From positions 51,105,843 through 51,169,842 of the forward strand of contig OX352762.1 in assembly GCA_947095585.1 (NCBI GenBank): a stretch of 64,000 nucleotides of DNA, given 5' to 3'. This stretch comes from Nephrocerus scutellatus. Its lineage: Eukaryota; Arthropoda; Insecta; Diptera; Pipunculidae. Every line of letters starts with the position of its first letter. Position 1 is the first letter of the stretch. Shown piece by piece: positions 31,679 to 42,689 of this stretch. The notes under the pieces are model-generated. The model did no database searches. It was not told the DNA's origin and saw only the letters and a list, made by a program, of their open reading frames with translations. Both the position numbers and the translations under genes were made by a program.

Positions 31679-33400
31679 TTACTTGACTCCATTTTCATTA
31701 CAGCAAAACAAATGCTTTTCTGTAGGAACCGGCTTCGTAAAGTAGTCTGCTAACATATGATCAGTTTGAATATATTCAAACTTGATGCTTCCATTACTGA
31801 CTTTTTCTCTTATAAAGTGATGGCGTACATCTATATGCTTAGTCCTCGGTTGATACGATGATTTTTCGCTGAGTTGAATAGCTCCTTTATTGTCACACTT
31901 AATGATAAGAGTTTCGTCATTTAGCTTGAAGACCTCTTTCGATAAGCTTTTCAACCATAAAGCCTCCTGAGTGGCACTGGACATGGCCATATATTCTGCT
32001 TCAGTGGTAGATAGAGCAACGGTTGGCTGTTTCTTTGAGCTCCAGGAAATCGCTCCTCCAAGTTGCATAAAAACATAACCAGTTGTTGACCGCCTATCTA
32101 TTGAATCAGCTGCCCAATCGGAATCACAATAACCTTGCAATTCACTCCCACCATTATTGTGATACGTTAACTTGTACTGAATGGTCCCCTTCATGTATCT
32201 CATGATGCGCTTTACTGCAAGCCAATGTGCCATTCCAGATGTTTGATTAAATCTGCTGACGGAATTTATGGCATATTGGATATCTGGTCGAGTCAGCTGA
32301 GCTGCAAATAAAATAGAACCCACAGCTTCCTGCTATGGGATTTTTTCCATCTTCTTTCGAGACTCTTCGTCTTTAGGACACATTTCTATGGTCAATTTTT
32401 GATTCATATCAGTTGGAGTTTTTACAGGATTACTGTCTGCCATCCTAAATCTATCCAAAATTTCTTGGATGTAACGACTTTGATTGATTGATATGGATCC
32501 TGTGGCTTTATTTCGAGTAATTTCCATACCAAGAATAAATTTTGCTTCTCCTATATCCTTCATCTTGAATTGGTCTTGAAGGTTCCGTTTTAACTGGTTC
32601 TTGGTTCTGACATCGTTGGAAAAAATTAGAAGATCGTCGACATATATTGCAACAATTAAAATGCTCTTATCGTTAACTTGATAATAAATGCATTCATCGA
32701 CTTTAGATCGGTTTAATCCAAATTTAATGAGATTTGTGTTTAACTTCTGATTCTAGATGCGACTATCCTGCTTGAGCCCGTATAAAGATTTCTTCAAGCG
32801 ACATACTTTTTGCGTTCCATCTTCGAATTGTTGTGGTTGAACCATATAAATCTCGTCATTTAGTTCACCCTGCAAAAAGGCTGTTACTGCATCTAACTGG
32901 TCAATCTGTAAGTTATACTTCACGGCCATGGAAATTAAAAAACGAATAGAAGCATAACGTACCACTGGAGAAAACGTCTCCTCGTAGTCTATTCCTTTAC
33001 GTTGCGCACATCCCTTCACAACCAAACGCGCTTTATTCTGGTTCACAACTCCGCTTGAATTGCATTTCGTCTTAAACACCCACTTGCAGTTAATTGGTTT
33101 GCGGTTTGCAGGGAGATTAACCAGTGTCCAAGTTTCATTTTGCATAAGCGAGTCATATTCACTTTGCATGGCTTGCCGCCATTTCGATGCATTAGGTGAA
33201 GATAAGGCTTCCTCCACTGTAGCTGGATCGTGTGACTTGTTAGAAGCCAATGAGACGAAATCGCTATTATCAATAGGCTTTGGCTGTCTATTTGATCGTC
33301 TGATCTGTAAGTTGTCTAAAATCGTTGACCGCGGTGGCAGATACAAATCATCATCTTCCTGATATGTTACTGAATTCTGAGAGGATTCATCGGACTGGTA
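31679..33400 (-). pseudogene. copia-2 RT and RNase H
   Basis: RT: KWVFKTKCNSSGVVNQNKAR, EETFSPVVRYASIRFLIS, QLDAVTAFLQGELNDEIYM (about 32,860-32,925), CRLKKSLYGLKQDSR. The catalytic box VAIYVDDLLIFS reads near 32,620-32,655. Then MKDIGEAKFILGMEI, and after a stop near 32,333, GSILFAAQLTRPDIQYAINS. RNase H: ISWSSKKQPTVALSTTEAEY (about 31,985-32,045), CDNKGAIQLSEKSS, HIDVRHHFIREK, and DYFTKPVPT. Breaks occur near 32,333 and 32,565-32,752. Confidence 0.93.
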
Positions 33401-34795
33401 GTTTGATTCTGAATCTAATGAGACCGGCAGACCATTTCTGCCTACAGCACTAGAGTCACGTTGATCATCAAACAATAACGGATCTACATCTTCTATCTCA
33501 GGATTTTCAAATGTTTGCGTTAGCTCATTTTTATTTTCCGCATTTTCTAATACAAAATAAAATTGACTGTTACCTGATGACTGACAACCACCACTATTTC
33601 GTTCACAGCGCTCATTTTTAAGAAAAACAACATCACGGCTTACGAAGGTTTTCATTGTATTCGGATCAAACAACCGATACGCCTTAGATTGGTTACTGTA
33701 TCCCACCATAAAGCATGATTTAGACTTCGGATCGAATTTCTTCCTTTTTTCTTTTGGCACGTGCATCATTACTTTGCATCCAAACACACGAAAATGCGAT
33801 AACACTGGACGAACGCCTGACCATGCTTCTTCCGGTGTTTTATTGCTGACGCCTTGACAAGGTGATCGATTTATGATATAAGCTGCAGTATTAACCGCTT
33901 CTGCCCAAAATTTAATAGATAGATTTTCGTCGATCAGCATACATCGCGCTTTTTCAACTTACGTTCTGTTCATGCCTTCAGCCATACCATTTTGTTGTGG
34001 TGTATACGGAGCACTAGACTGATGCACAATTCCACACTGTTTTAAAAAGTTTGAACAATTGTTATTGAAGTATTCTGTACCATTATCCGTTCGAAGCACT
34101 TTCATTTTTTGCCCTGTCTGATTTTCAGCCATGCATTTAAATTCCTTTAATCTAGCAAACACCTCTGTTTGATAAAATAAACGACAACCTTTCAGCTATA
34201 ATCATCCAAGAAAGTCACAAAATATCGGGAACCACCAAAAGAATCAACATTAATTGGGCCACAAACATCTGAGTGCACTAACTTCAAAACTTGTGATGAA
34301 GTAGAACTACTGTTTTTAAATGGTTTTCTTGATTGCTTGCCTTCTAGACAAATTTTGCAAATTTTACTTTCCGCAGTGTCAAACTTTAAATATTCAGGAA
34401 AATCACTTTTTAGTTTCTTCAGATTGTCATATCCGATATGGCCAAACCGCCTATGCCATAGTAATTGTTCCATTCCATTGTACATTCGTAAGTACTGATA
34501 CCGCCAACAATTTACCATCTCTGCCAATAATACGACATCCATCTGAATTGCAATTTACCGACTTTCCTTTTTTGTACTAATGTGCTCACTGACCACAAGT
34601 TGGTACAAAGCCCTGGAACAAATAAGCGTTCCGAATGTCTATTTCTTTGGTACGATTTTCACATTTTAAGTTAACTTTAACATCGCCTGTTAACACAGCC
34701 TGAAGTTTTGTATCGTTGGCAATTGTTACATCATTGGATGCAGTTTCCTTGACATTAGTGATCCATTCAGAATTATTGGTCATATATGGTCGCAC
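33400..34795 (-). pseudogene. copia-2 protease end and integrase
   Basis: 34,586-34,795 is the rest of the protease after the active site. 34,192-34,542: WHRRFGHIGYDNLKKLK, CKICLEGKQSRKPF, VHSDVCGPINVDSFGGSRYF and FLDDYS. 33,959-34,162: RTDNGTEYFNNNC and APYTPQQNGMAEGMNRT, where the usual E-R after A is E-G. 33,753-33,940: INRSPCQGVSNKTPEEAWSG, then FGCKVMMHVPKEKR to SRDVVFL. Frameshifts near 34,165 and 34,560 and one stop at 33,960 interrupt the frame. Confidence 0.92.
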
Positions 34796-35483
34796 CAGAA
34801 TCTATAAACCAATCATTCGGATTGCACTGATTCATTACAAAACATGTTAAATTCGCATTGTCAGTTTGATTCTTTTTATATTGAGTGTTCTTAACAAATT
34901 TGTTTCTGTCTTTATTTTTTGATGGGCACTTATTTTGGTTATGTATAACCTTTTTACATTTAAAACACTTCACATGTTTTGCATTTCTTAAAAATAACGC
35001 CGAAGAACCATTTTTTGTCCCTTCCAAGTTGACTTCCTGCAACAATTTCGTTTTTATTTGATCTGACGAAATTTTGACACCAGAACTTTCGATTGCCATT
35101 ATCATGGGGTTATAAACGTTGCTTAAACCAGCCAGCAACAAAGTACCGATCCATTCGTCATCAATCGTCATTCCAGCTCCTTTTAATTTGTGCGCAGTTG
35201 TAGTGATTCTGTTCACGTATTCCTCAATTGAGCCACTGCTTTTAAGTGAAGTTGTGACTAAGGTTCGCAACAAATTAACTCGTCTCAGCAGTCCGGAATC
35301 ATCAAATGCGTTTTTAAGCAAATCCCATACTTCTTTAGCTGAAGTTGCATCTTGAATGTGTGCAAAATTATTCGGCTCCACTAGCAATATTAGTTTCGCC
35401 TTTGCCATCGTGTCATTCTTGGCACGTTTTTCTGGGTTAGTTTCCTCTGCCGTACCGTCAACATAAGTCCAGCGATTTTCCAT
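34773..35483 (-). pseudogene. copia-2 gag and protease active site
   Basis: One long frame begins MENRWTYVDGTAEETN. UBN2-type gag helices follow (AKEVWDLLKNAFDDSGLLRR, GLSNVYNPMIMAIESSG), then a CCHC knuckle CFKCKKVIHNQNKC (about 34,930-34,975), then WFIDSGA (about 34,795-34,815). The true start is probably just upstream or at 35,483. Nearly intact gag; the frame breaks within protease. Confidence 0.9.
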
Positions 35484-35589
35484 TTCTAGAAAGGCTCGAC
35501 GACATTTGTAAAAATTTATCTGAATTCGAAACGAAAGAATTATTAAATTACAATTTACAAAATATAATTATTTTCCTGGGCCCATAACC

Positions 35590-35785
35590 TGATGCAAAGT
35601 TAGCATTAATACAGTGCTAATGAATAAAGAAAAACACTTAGCCGAATAACGAAACACGTCTTATCGTTTTAATATTAATAGGAAGAAGAAATAATATATG
35701 ACATTAAGAATATAAAGTCAGTACAGAAATACATTTAAGTGTGAAACACATTTTAATCTCTATGGGGATGTTCAGTTTCTCAACA
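35590..35785 (-). repeat. copia-2 5' LTR
   Basis: 196 bp, TGTTGAG...TGCATCA; adjoins the GGTTATGGGCCCAGG primer site. Confidence 0.93.
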
Positions 35786-36152
35786 CTTACTTATTTACTG
35801 AATTGTATTTTTATTGATGTCGTTTTTTGTTGTCGATATCAACTTACAAATAGAACAACAAGTTTTCACAATATTCTGTTATTTGGCGTTTTCATAAATT
35901 AGTTCAGAGCAGTCAAAGAGTTCTCAAGAAAAATGCTCGTGTTTCTTATTTGCTCAGAGTATGAGCGTGCTCTAAGTGCTCAGAATAAAATGATCTGAGC
36001 ATTTTCAAATTTGACATCTGATGTCAAATGTCTCTTTCGATTATTTTCTCCTACAATAAAAAAAATTACCCAGGATCGAGGGGCTCTCATATCAATTTCT
36101 GCGATTAGAGAATTTAGATGAAAAATTTTAATTTTTATGGGTTGTTTTTTTT

Positions 36153-36371
36153 AAAAAACTTATTTCTTGAATAAACAAGAAATTCAACCAAAGAATTAAT
36201 TATGAACCATTTGAAATAATTTTGTACTAATTTTTTAATATATTATATGTTAATATTTGTGTGTAAACCACCTTAAAGTAATATTTTGAATTTTCCCGGG
36301 ATTCCCGGGAAATTTAATTTTAAATTCCCGATTCCCGGGAATAAAAAATAGCCGGGAAATGATACCCTCTA
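36153..36371 (+). other. hAT-2 3' non-coding end
   Basis: AT-rich, with TTCCCGGGATTCCCGGGAA and related motifs in its last 90 bp, matching the left end in inverted orientation. Confidence 0.8.
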
Positions 36372-36379
36372 CTTATGAT
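36372..36379. repeat. hAT-2 right target site duplication
   Basis: CTTATGAT, identical to 28,687-28,694. Confidence 0.95.
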
Positions 36380-36477
36380 AGACAATGAATAATTGGGCAA
36401 AGCATACGACTGTGAGTATGTAACATTTAAAATTGTTATGTAATTCTATTGATTCTAGGTCAATTTCTTTTGAGAAC

Positions 36478-37965
36478 TTAAGTGACTGTCACCACAAAGT
36501 CTGTCGGTGTCACGTGTTGACGGGGTGCTGGACAGGGGGGTTGCTGGTTTAGCTCCATCTTTCGACATTGTCTTCGTTTGTAGATTAGTGCTATGATGAT
36601 TCCAAGTGAAAGAATAAGAGCGGCATAGGCACAAGTTGAATGATGATATTTGATGTGTTGGAGTTGTTGGAGTTGTAATGGCAAATCCGTCAATACCTAA
36701 TGGTGCAGCTTGATATGGATGTCTGATATGTTTTTAAGATGATCAGTGCAGTTCTTGATGTAGAAGTTTTCAAAAAGTGATTGCATTTTAACTGGATACA
36801 CGATATCACTTATGTTTCCAGTGGCTGTGTATGAGGATTGAAGTGAAGAGGAATATGTTTGGTGACCTTGAATAACGATCGACTTATGCTTGAGCATGCA
36901 ATCTGGATTTATTTTGAGGAGCCGGGAGCGCTTCAAAGTATATTGGGAATGTTCTTGTCCGCATACGGCGATTATTCGAGTGGGGTTCTGCATTGTGTAC
37001 AGCCATTGGTTATTGTATTCCAACCGTGTAAGCGAAGTGTTATCCATAGTGGGCGCAACTTTGCAATTAGTGCGAGTGTTATTATTGAGAAGTGAGAATT
37101 CACACAAGCATCTGACCTCGTCTGCGTTGAATTTATATTGTATGTTTGAGCACAAGAAATCAACTTCCTTTATTGTTATGCATGATCTCCACTGCCTTTC
37201 AGTCAATACAAAATATTGATCTCTGTGAGCATTTACAGCTATGAGGTCACTGCATGGTCGAATCGCAACCATTATGTTGTTTAATGTCGTTGGAATTGGA
37301 TGTGGTTTGAAGAGTTCGAAAGTCTTTGGATCACACAAATGGATGGTTATGTGAAAGATGACATGGTCGTTGGTTACTCCACCTTTTACGTTCATTATCT
37401 TATAAAGTTGTAGGAGGTTATCTTGGCTGACCGGCAACCGTAAAGATGTTGAAAGGTGACTTCTTACTTGTATTAATTCCAATTGAAGTTGTGATGGTGA
37501 TAACAACATTGGGCTCACTTTTCCGTGGTGCGAGTCGGATAATGCTGCGACTATTGTAGTTTGAATTCGATGTAATCTTGCTGATATCATGGAAAGTTGA
37601 ACAGATAGTGACAAACAAAATTTGAGCTAAATTTGTTTGTTGACTCCTTTTTATCCTACACGAGGATACGATTTCCGTTAATTGTACATCTAGGCTGTCG
37701 AATTTCTCCTTTATCTTGCGTTCATCTTGTTTGAATAACTGATCGTAGCATCAATAAATGATGTTTAATTCCTGCGGAGCCCTTTAAGGTTGCCTTCGTT
37801 TTCTTTGATTGAGTTGATGGTGTTCGACATTGGTTCTGCGTAAGTCGAATCTAAGACACCGAACAGCGAATTAGCGATGTTGCCGACAAAGTTTACAAAG
37901 CCACGTTTGACTCTCTTGCCTTTCAGTAGAATGTTTTCATCCTTCAAGTCTGCTAATCCGAATTC
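36478..37965 (-). pseudogene. Envelope-like gene remnant (baculovirus F / errantivirus type)
   Basis: Three reverse frames. The upstream one (37,765-37,947) has a basic RxKR-type cleavage site followed by a glycine-starting hydrophobic segment, as in baculovirus F and insect errantivirus Env. The large middle frame (36,697-37,614) is a cysteine-containing ectodomain with several N-glycosylation-type sites. The last (36,478-36,693) has a membrane segment of about 20 residues and a short basic, proline-containing tail. Frames are broken between them and the N-terminal subunit is not seen. No gag or pol of the same orientation adjoins. hAT-2 and MSRs separate it from any downstream LTR. Confidence 0.8.
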
Positions 37966-37967
37966 AA

Positions 37968-38258
37968 AAAAATAATATTTGGCGCGACAGACCGTTGTGG
38001 TTCAAGTCATAGCTTCTCGCGACCATTTGTGTTATGCATAAATATTTTTTTTACACAAATGGAAGGGACCTACAATTTAAGGCCGGATCCGACCGGCGAA
38101 TTAAGAAGTTTTCCGTGACAAGTTTATTACTCTCGAAACGTTTGTCACCCAATCGCGAGAGGTGGGACACCGTGAAAAATACTTTTGGTGTAAATGGGAT
38201 TCGAACCACGAACCCCTGCTCAGTAGCCAAAAGCTTTTCCACTGAGCAACGGCGCCCT
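37968..38258 (-). mobile_element. tRNA-derived SINE, copy 1
   Basis: On the reverse strand: GGCGCCGTTGCTCAGTGGAA (box A-like), TTCGTGGTTCGAATCCC (box B), CACGGTGTCCCACCTCTCGC, CCGGATCCGGCCTTAAATTG, TGGTCGCGAGAAGC, GACCG..., ending in an AATAATATTT-like tail. The tRNA-like head starts near 38,258. Same family as copies at 47.4, 51.5, 51.9 and 63.7 kb. Confidence 0.9.
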
Positions 38259-38283
38259 CAAAAGATGAATTAACAAAGTATAT

Positions 38284-39145
38284 ATTAATAGACGAGTATC
38301 ATAATTCAACATACGGAGGACACCAAGGTGTAAGAAAAACAATAATAAAGCTAAAGCAAAAATACATATGGAAAAACATGAGTAAATTGGTTAAAAATTT
38401 CATTAAAAAGTGTCACCTATATGCAGGAAATAAACAGACTAGACATATAAAAGAACCTCTAACATCTGACAGTTTTCAGACAATATCAATAGACACCGTA
38501 GGACCTTTACGTATTTCCAATGGCTACAGATGCATTTTAACTATGCAATGCGAATTCGACAATTACGTAAATTTTCACACGCCCATAGACGAAAGTGACT
38601 GTTTCATACACTCTAACCTAGCCTCGAAAGTAGCCGTTATACACCCTAGTGAGTTAACATATAAAATACTTTTGTTTTTTACTGCAGTCACAGCTAAAAC
38701 ATATTCCCAGAGTAATTTTGCATTGCGCATAGCCGGTTTTGCAGAAAAACCGGTTTTGGTTGTGTGTAAATAGCGTACATTACTCGCAGAAAAGTGCTCA
38801 TCGTGATCGTTTGATTGCCTCACTCGGCTACCGCCTCGTGCTTCAAGCTTCTAACTCGCACAATAAACTCCACTTTCCTCGCTCGTTATAATATACAAAT
38901 CAGACTGAAATCAGCTCTAAAGATATAACAAATAAGGTCAAAATAAAAAACTCAACAACATAATAATCACTATACAAATACACTTAAAGCTGAAATAGGC
39001 GATTTAGTACTAGTAAAAGTAGAAAATTGGAATAAAAGCCAAAGATCATATAAAATTATTAACAAAAATTATGTAAACACAATAGTAAACATTAATAGTG
39101 TCCATAAAAAATTACACAATAACAATTGTACAAACCTAGAATAAA
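38284..39145 (+). pseudogene. Ty3/gypsy integrase remnant
   Basis: Forward frame: HNSTYGGHQGVRKTIIKLKQ and KCHLYAG (zinc-binding region, with the first Cys of the last CxxC present and the second changed), then SFQTISIDTVGPLRISNGYR (first catalytic Asp) to FDNYV near 38,575. After about 330 bp of unrelated sequence, IGDLVLVKVENWNKSQRSYK to INKNYVN (about 38,990-39,080) fits the gypsy pol C-terminus. It lies opposite in strand to the env remnant. The integrase catalytic Asp/Glu pair further on is missing. Confidence 0.82.
38600..38930. other. Unassigned block inside the gypsy remnant
   Basis: Replaces most of the integrase core. It contains CCGGTTTTGCAGAAAAACCGG, an inverted repeat (38,732-38,753, given in part). 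No family recognised. Confidence 0.35.
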
Positions 39146-39480
39146 TAAATAAGTGCTTAAATACATTTTACATTTACATTTAAAATTTAAAACTAAGCTC
39201 TTATAATTTTTTTATTTGTTCATTACATATTATTGTAGAAAATTTTTCTTTTCTTTATAAAAAAAAAACGTTTTTTTAATGGTGAAAGTGTAATGTATAC
39301 CCATATGCCGGTGCCCACATCCAACATTGATGCAATAGAGTACCCTCACCACTATCAGCGACACAATTACCACAACTTACATTGCCTCGAAAAGGTCAGG
39401 AAGACCTAAATATTGGCGTAATTTCGTATTATTATTTTAAATAACTTCTATAATTAAGCTATTACATTAAATTATAATGA
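39146..39480 (+). other. Gypsy 3' flank, possible LTR start
   Basis: A-rich tract at 39,259-39,270 then GTGAAAG TGTAATGTATACCC (about 39,283-39,303). TG start after a purine-rich tract is compatible with a 3' LTR of the gypsy remnant, but no second LTR is seen. Confidence 0.35.
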
Positions 39481-39550
39481 AAAACGCATCAGATGTTGGA
39501 CTTCAGGATGCGAAACCAGCGAAAACGCCAATGAATGTTAATAATCCATT

Positions 39551-42500
39551 TTGAGACATTCTCTTCTCAATTCGGTAAAAAGAAGCGGTAAGTTGTGTTT
39601 TGTGTGTTTGTTTGTTGTAGTTATGTGTGTTTTCAGAGTGGATCTCAGCAACATACGTGGGCTGAGAACGAATTCGTTCGCTGTGTTTAACCATGTACAT
39701 GTCCACAGGCCAGCAATTCTGGCACTGAGTGAAACTCAGGTATTTGATAATTCTGATGCATCGGAATTTAATCTACCTGGGTATAGCTTGGTGCCATTAT
39801 TTTTCCCTCGACGCGGACTCGAAATCTATGTCCGTAGTGATGTTGCGTTTCAGCTTCTGCCTCAATTTAGCCAAAGTTCAAATCCGGAATTCAATTTCAT
39901 TTGGCTCAAAGTAAAGGTACATGAGCGCAACATCTACTACTGTTTCCTTTACAGAAGCCCCCACTTAGACAGTGTTTCAACTCAGAACGAGTTTGATGCA
40001 CTGTCTGATTCCATCTTAAGAATTGGAATTCGTAAAAATGAAATCGTTATTGCGGGCGATTTCAATGTACACAATTCTGGATGGCTTCGCCATTCTGGCC
40101 AGACAACACTCGAAGGAAGGTGTGTTGAGTTATTCGCTGAGTTTAATCACCTTACTCAGCTTGTAAATGAGCCTACACGAATACCTGACATTGCAAATCA
40201 TTCCGCAAACACCCTAGACTTGTTCCTTACCTCTCGTCCTGATAAATACTCGGTCAATGTATTATCGCCCCTAGGCTCATCAGACCATTGTGTAGTATCA
40301 GCTAATTTCTCGTTAATAAACCACGTAGTTAGAGAAAAAACTCCCAAAAAAATAGTATGGCAATACGAGAAAGCCAATTGGGACGGCCTTAACAACTTCT
40401 TTGGGAGTTATAACTGGTCGCTATTGTTTCGCGATAGCAACGTGGATGCCGCCGCTGATGCAATAACAAACATCATTATTATTGGTATGAGAAAGTTTAT
40501 CCCTTTTAGGAATAAATCTATCAAATCAAAGGAAGATGGATGGTATGACTTGAGCTGTAAAGAGGCTTCTAGGATTAGAGAGGTATGCTTTCGGTTTTAC
40601 AAAGCAAACCCTTCCGAGGAAAACCGAAAAAAGTTTAAATGAGCAAGAAATGATTGCAATGCCCATCTTCGGCGAGTCAAATTCGCCTACGACCGAAAAT
40701 TAAGGCAAAAAATACTACAATGTCCCATAGGTAGTAAAAATTTTTGGTCTTTCGTGAAAAGAATCAAAAATTCAGCCTCGTCGTCGATTCCAACGCTCAT
40801 TTATAATGACATTCCAGTTGTCAGCTCTATGGACAAGGCCAATCTGTTTGTTGCGCATTTCGCAGCTAGCTCTACGCTTCCAGATTGTGCATTGTCGCCT
40901 CCTGCAGCTCAGAGTATTGAACACTCTATGGGACAGATCTTCATTCGTACTCGTGCAGTTGCTAGAGTTTTAAATGATCTTAATACATACAAATCCGCTG
41001 GTCCAGATGGTATTTCTCCATTAGTTCTAAGAGGTGTTCTTCCAAGCTGGCGTTACCGATGCGTAAGCTTTTCCATCTATCCTATTCTTCTGGACTCTTC
41101 CCGAAAAGTTGGAAAACAGCATTTGTCCAGCCCATACCCAAAAAAGGCGAACCGTCGTCTCCTTTTTCATACCGACCCATAGCACTTACATCCATTCTTT
41201 CCAAGGTCATGGAAACGCTGATCAATTATCAGCTTAAGAAATATCTTGAAACCAACGTAATCCTTAGTGACCGGCAGTATGGGTTTCGTGGGCAACGTTC
41301 TACTGGTGATTTGATGGTCTATCTCACCGAACAGTGGAACCGATCTTTGCATCATTTTGGAGAAAGCAGAGCTGTTGCACTCGATATTTCAAAGGCATTT
41401 GACAGAGTTTGGCATCAAGCTCTTTTGTCTAAAATGCGTGCTTATGGTGTCGATGATAAACTGCTTCAATGGATTAGAAGCTATCTTTTGGACCGCTCAA
41501 TTCAAGTTGTTTTAGACGGTTTCAAATCTGAAATACACCACATAAATGCTGGCGTTCCCCAGGGCTCTGTTCAGTCCCCGACACTCTTTCTCATTTTTAT
41601 TAATGATCTCTTATCTGTGACTTCTTATCCAATTCACTCTTTCGCTGACGACAGCACTCTCAGCTTCTCATATAAGTTTAAGGAACGTCCCTTCACCTCT
41701 GATGTGGAACTCAAACAACTTCGTATGTTAAGCACGTTAAATTCTGACCTTGACAGCATAATACAATGGGGAGAAAACAATCGAGTAGAATTTAACGCTT
41801 CCTAAACCCAATGCTGTCTCCTGTCGTCCAAGCGAATCCTAAACCCCATGCCATTATCCATGAATGGCACTTGCATCGAGGAAACTGAAAATCTCGCAAT
41901 TCTCGGTATGTGCGTTAACGACAAGCTTCGTTGGAATGACCACATATTTACCGTCGCTAAAAATGCTGCGAAATGTTTAGGTTTTCTAGCCCGGTGCAAG
42001 AAATATTTCACTCCCTCTGATCTGGCTACCATTTACAAGGCTTTTATTCGCCCAAAACTTGAGTACAATTGCCATATCTGGTCTGGTGCGCCTAAGACTA
42101 CTTTGCATCAGCTAGATAGAATACAAAACCGCGCGATAAAACTTATCGGTGACGAAAATACAGCGAAATCGATTGATTCGCTTGAACACCGCAGGAACGT
42201 TTCTTGCTTGTCACTGTTTTATCGCTTCTTCTATCAGCGGTGCTCAAGAGAAATAGCCAGCTGCATGCCACCGCTCCTTGAATTTAACCGCAATACTCGT
42301 GGCGCTCTAAATGCTCATCAGTTTACCCTTAACCCCATCTACGGACGTACAGTTAAATTCAGGGATTCGTTCTTCAGCCGTACAACTCGTATGTGGAATG
42401 CTCTGCCAAGCTCTGTCTTCCCACATCACTATGATCCACAGGCATTCAAAACACAAGCTCATAGACATCTCCTCTTTTCTCCTCCTCTTCCTTAACGCCC

Positions 42501-42575
42501 ACGCTGTGCCAAGCATATAGCCGAGCATTATAAGGGTGCGAACCCCTTGAAGCGTGCGCGAATTATAAAAAAAAA
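39551..42575 (+). pseudogene. LINE-A, longest copy: endonuclease and reverse transcriptase
   Basis: Endonuclease from about 39,640: SNIRGLRTNSFAVFNHVH, ALSETQVF, FCFLYRSPH-type box, IVIAGDFNVHNSGWLRHSG (about 40,050-40,100), NTLDLFLTSRPD, LGSSDHCVV. RT: SAGPDGISPLVLRG, FPKSWKTAFVQPIPKKG, YRPIALTSILSKVMETL, QYGFRGQRSTGDL, AVALDISKAFDRVWH, NAGVPQGSVQSPTLFLIFIN, SFADDSTLSFSYK (about 41,640), then the C-terminus to 42,495 and a short A-rich end near 42,567. CR1/Jockey-group EN+RT LINE; ORF1 not seen, so 5' truncated. Breaks: TGA at 40,640, a 1-nt deletion near 41,029, TAA at 41,803. Confidence 0.92.
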
Positions 42576-42689
42576 ATATCGGATCAAATATATAACAACA
42601 CAAAGAACAGTAGTAAGTTGATTGGACGTCTACTTTACTTATCAGTAAACACATTGTAAAGTATTTGAGGGCAACGGCAAATATGAAGT

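Larger units (their letters stand above)
31435..35785 (-). mobile_element. copia-2, full-length Ty1/copia element
   Basis: LTRs 31,435-31,651 and 35,590-35,785 with TGTTGAGAAAC...GCATCA ends; a perfect 5-bp duplication CTTAC (31,430-31,434 and 35,786-35,790); a primer site GGTTATGGGCCCAGG adjoining the 5' LTR (about 35,575-35,589), identical to the copia half-tRNA-Met type; and a purine-rich AGTGGAGG tract before the 3' LTR. Unoccupied MSR sites with CTTCAACTTACATTTTTATT at 48,796 and its reverse near 52,965 confirm the insertion. Coding breaks are few. Confidence 0.96.
30568..36152 (+). repeat. MSR copy in hAT-2, split by copia-2
   Basis: Left part 30,568-31,434: AAATTCTCTATATTAACTTC, GGCTGGCTGGCTGG tract, monomers, then the CTGCGCAGTCGGCTGCGCTG inner block. 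Right part 35,791-36,152: continues through GAACAACAAGTTTTCACAA and ends TTAGAGAATTTAGATGAAAA, TTTTTATGGGTTGTTTTTTT. The uninterrupted counterpart is at 48,395-49,155. Without copia-2 it is about 1.2 kb. Confidence 0.9.
28695..36371 (+). mobile_element. hAT-2 DNA transposon hosting two MSRs and copia-2
   Basis: Termini TAGAGGGTTCCCG (28,695) and the reverse complement of TAGAGGGTATC (ending 36,371) are flanked by a perfect 8-bp duplication CTTATGAT. CCCGGGAA-type subterminal motifs recur within 100 bp of both ends. Subtracting the nested MSRs and copia-2 leaves about 1.65 kb, so hAT-2 is internally deleted. Its target appears to be the flank of the env-bearing element at 36.4 kb. Confidence 0.93.

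Noticed and set aside
38180..38262. tRNA gene with box A and box B
   Set aside because: The tRNA-like part continues into a conserved non-tRNA body and repeats at four other loci, so it is the head of a SINE.
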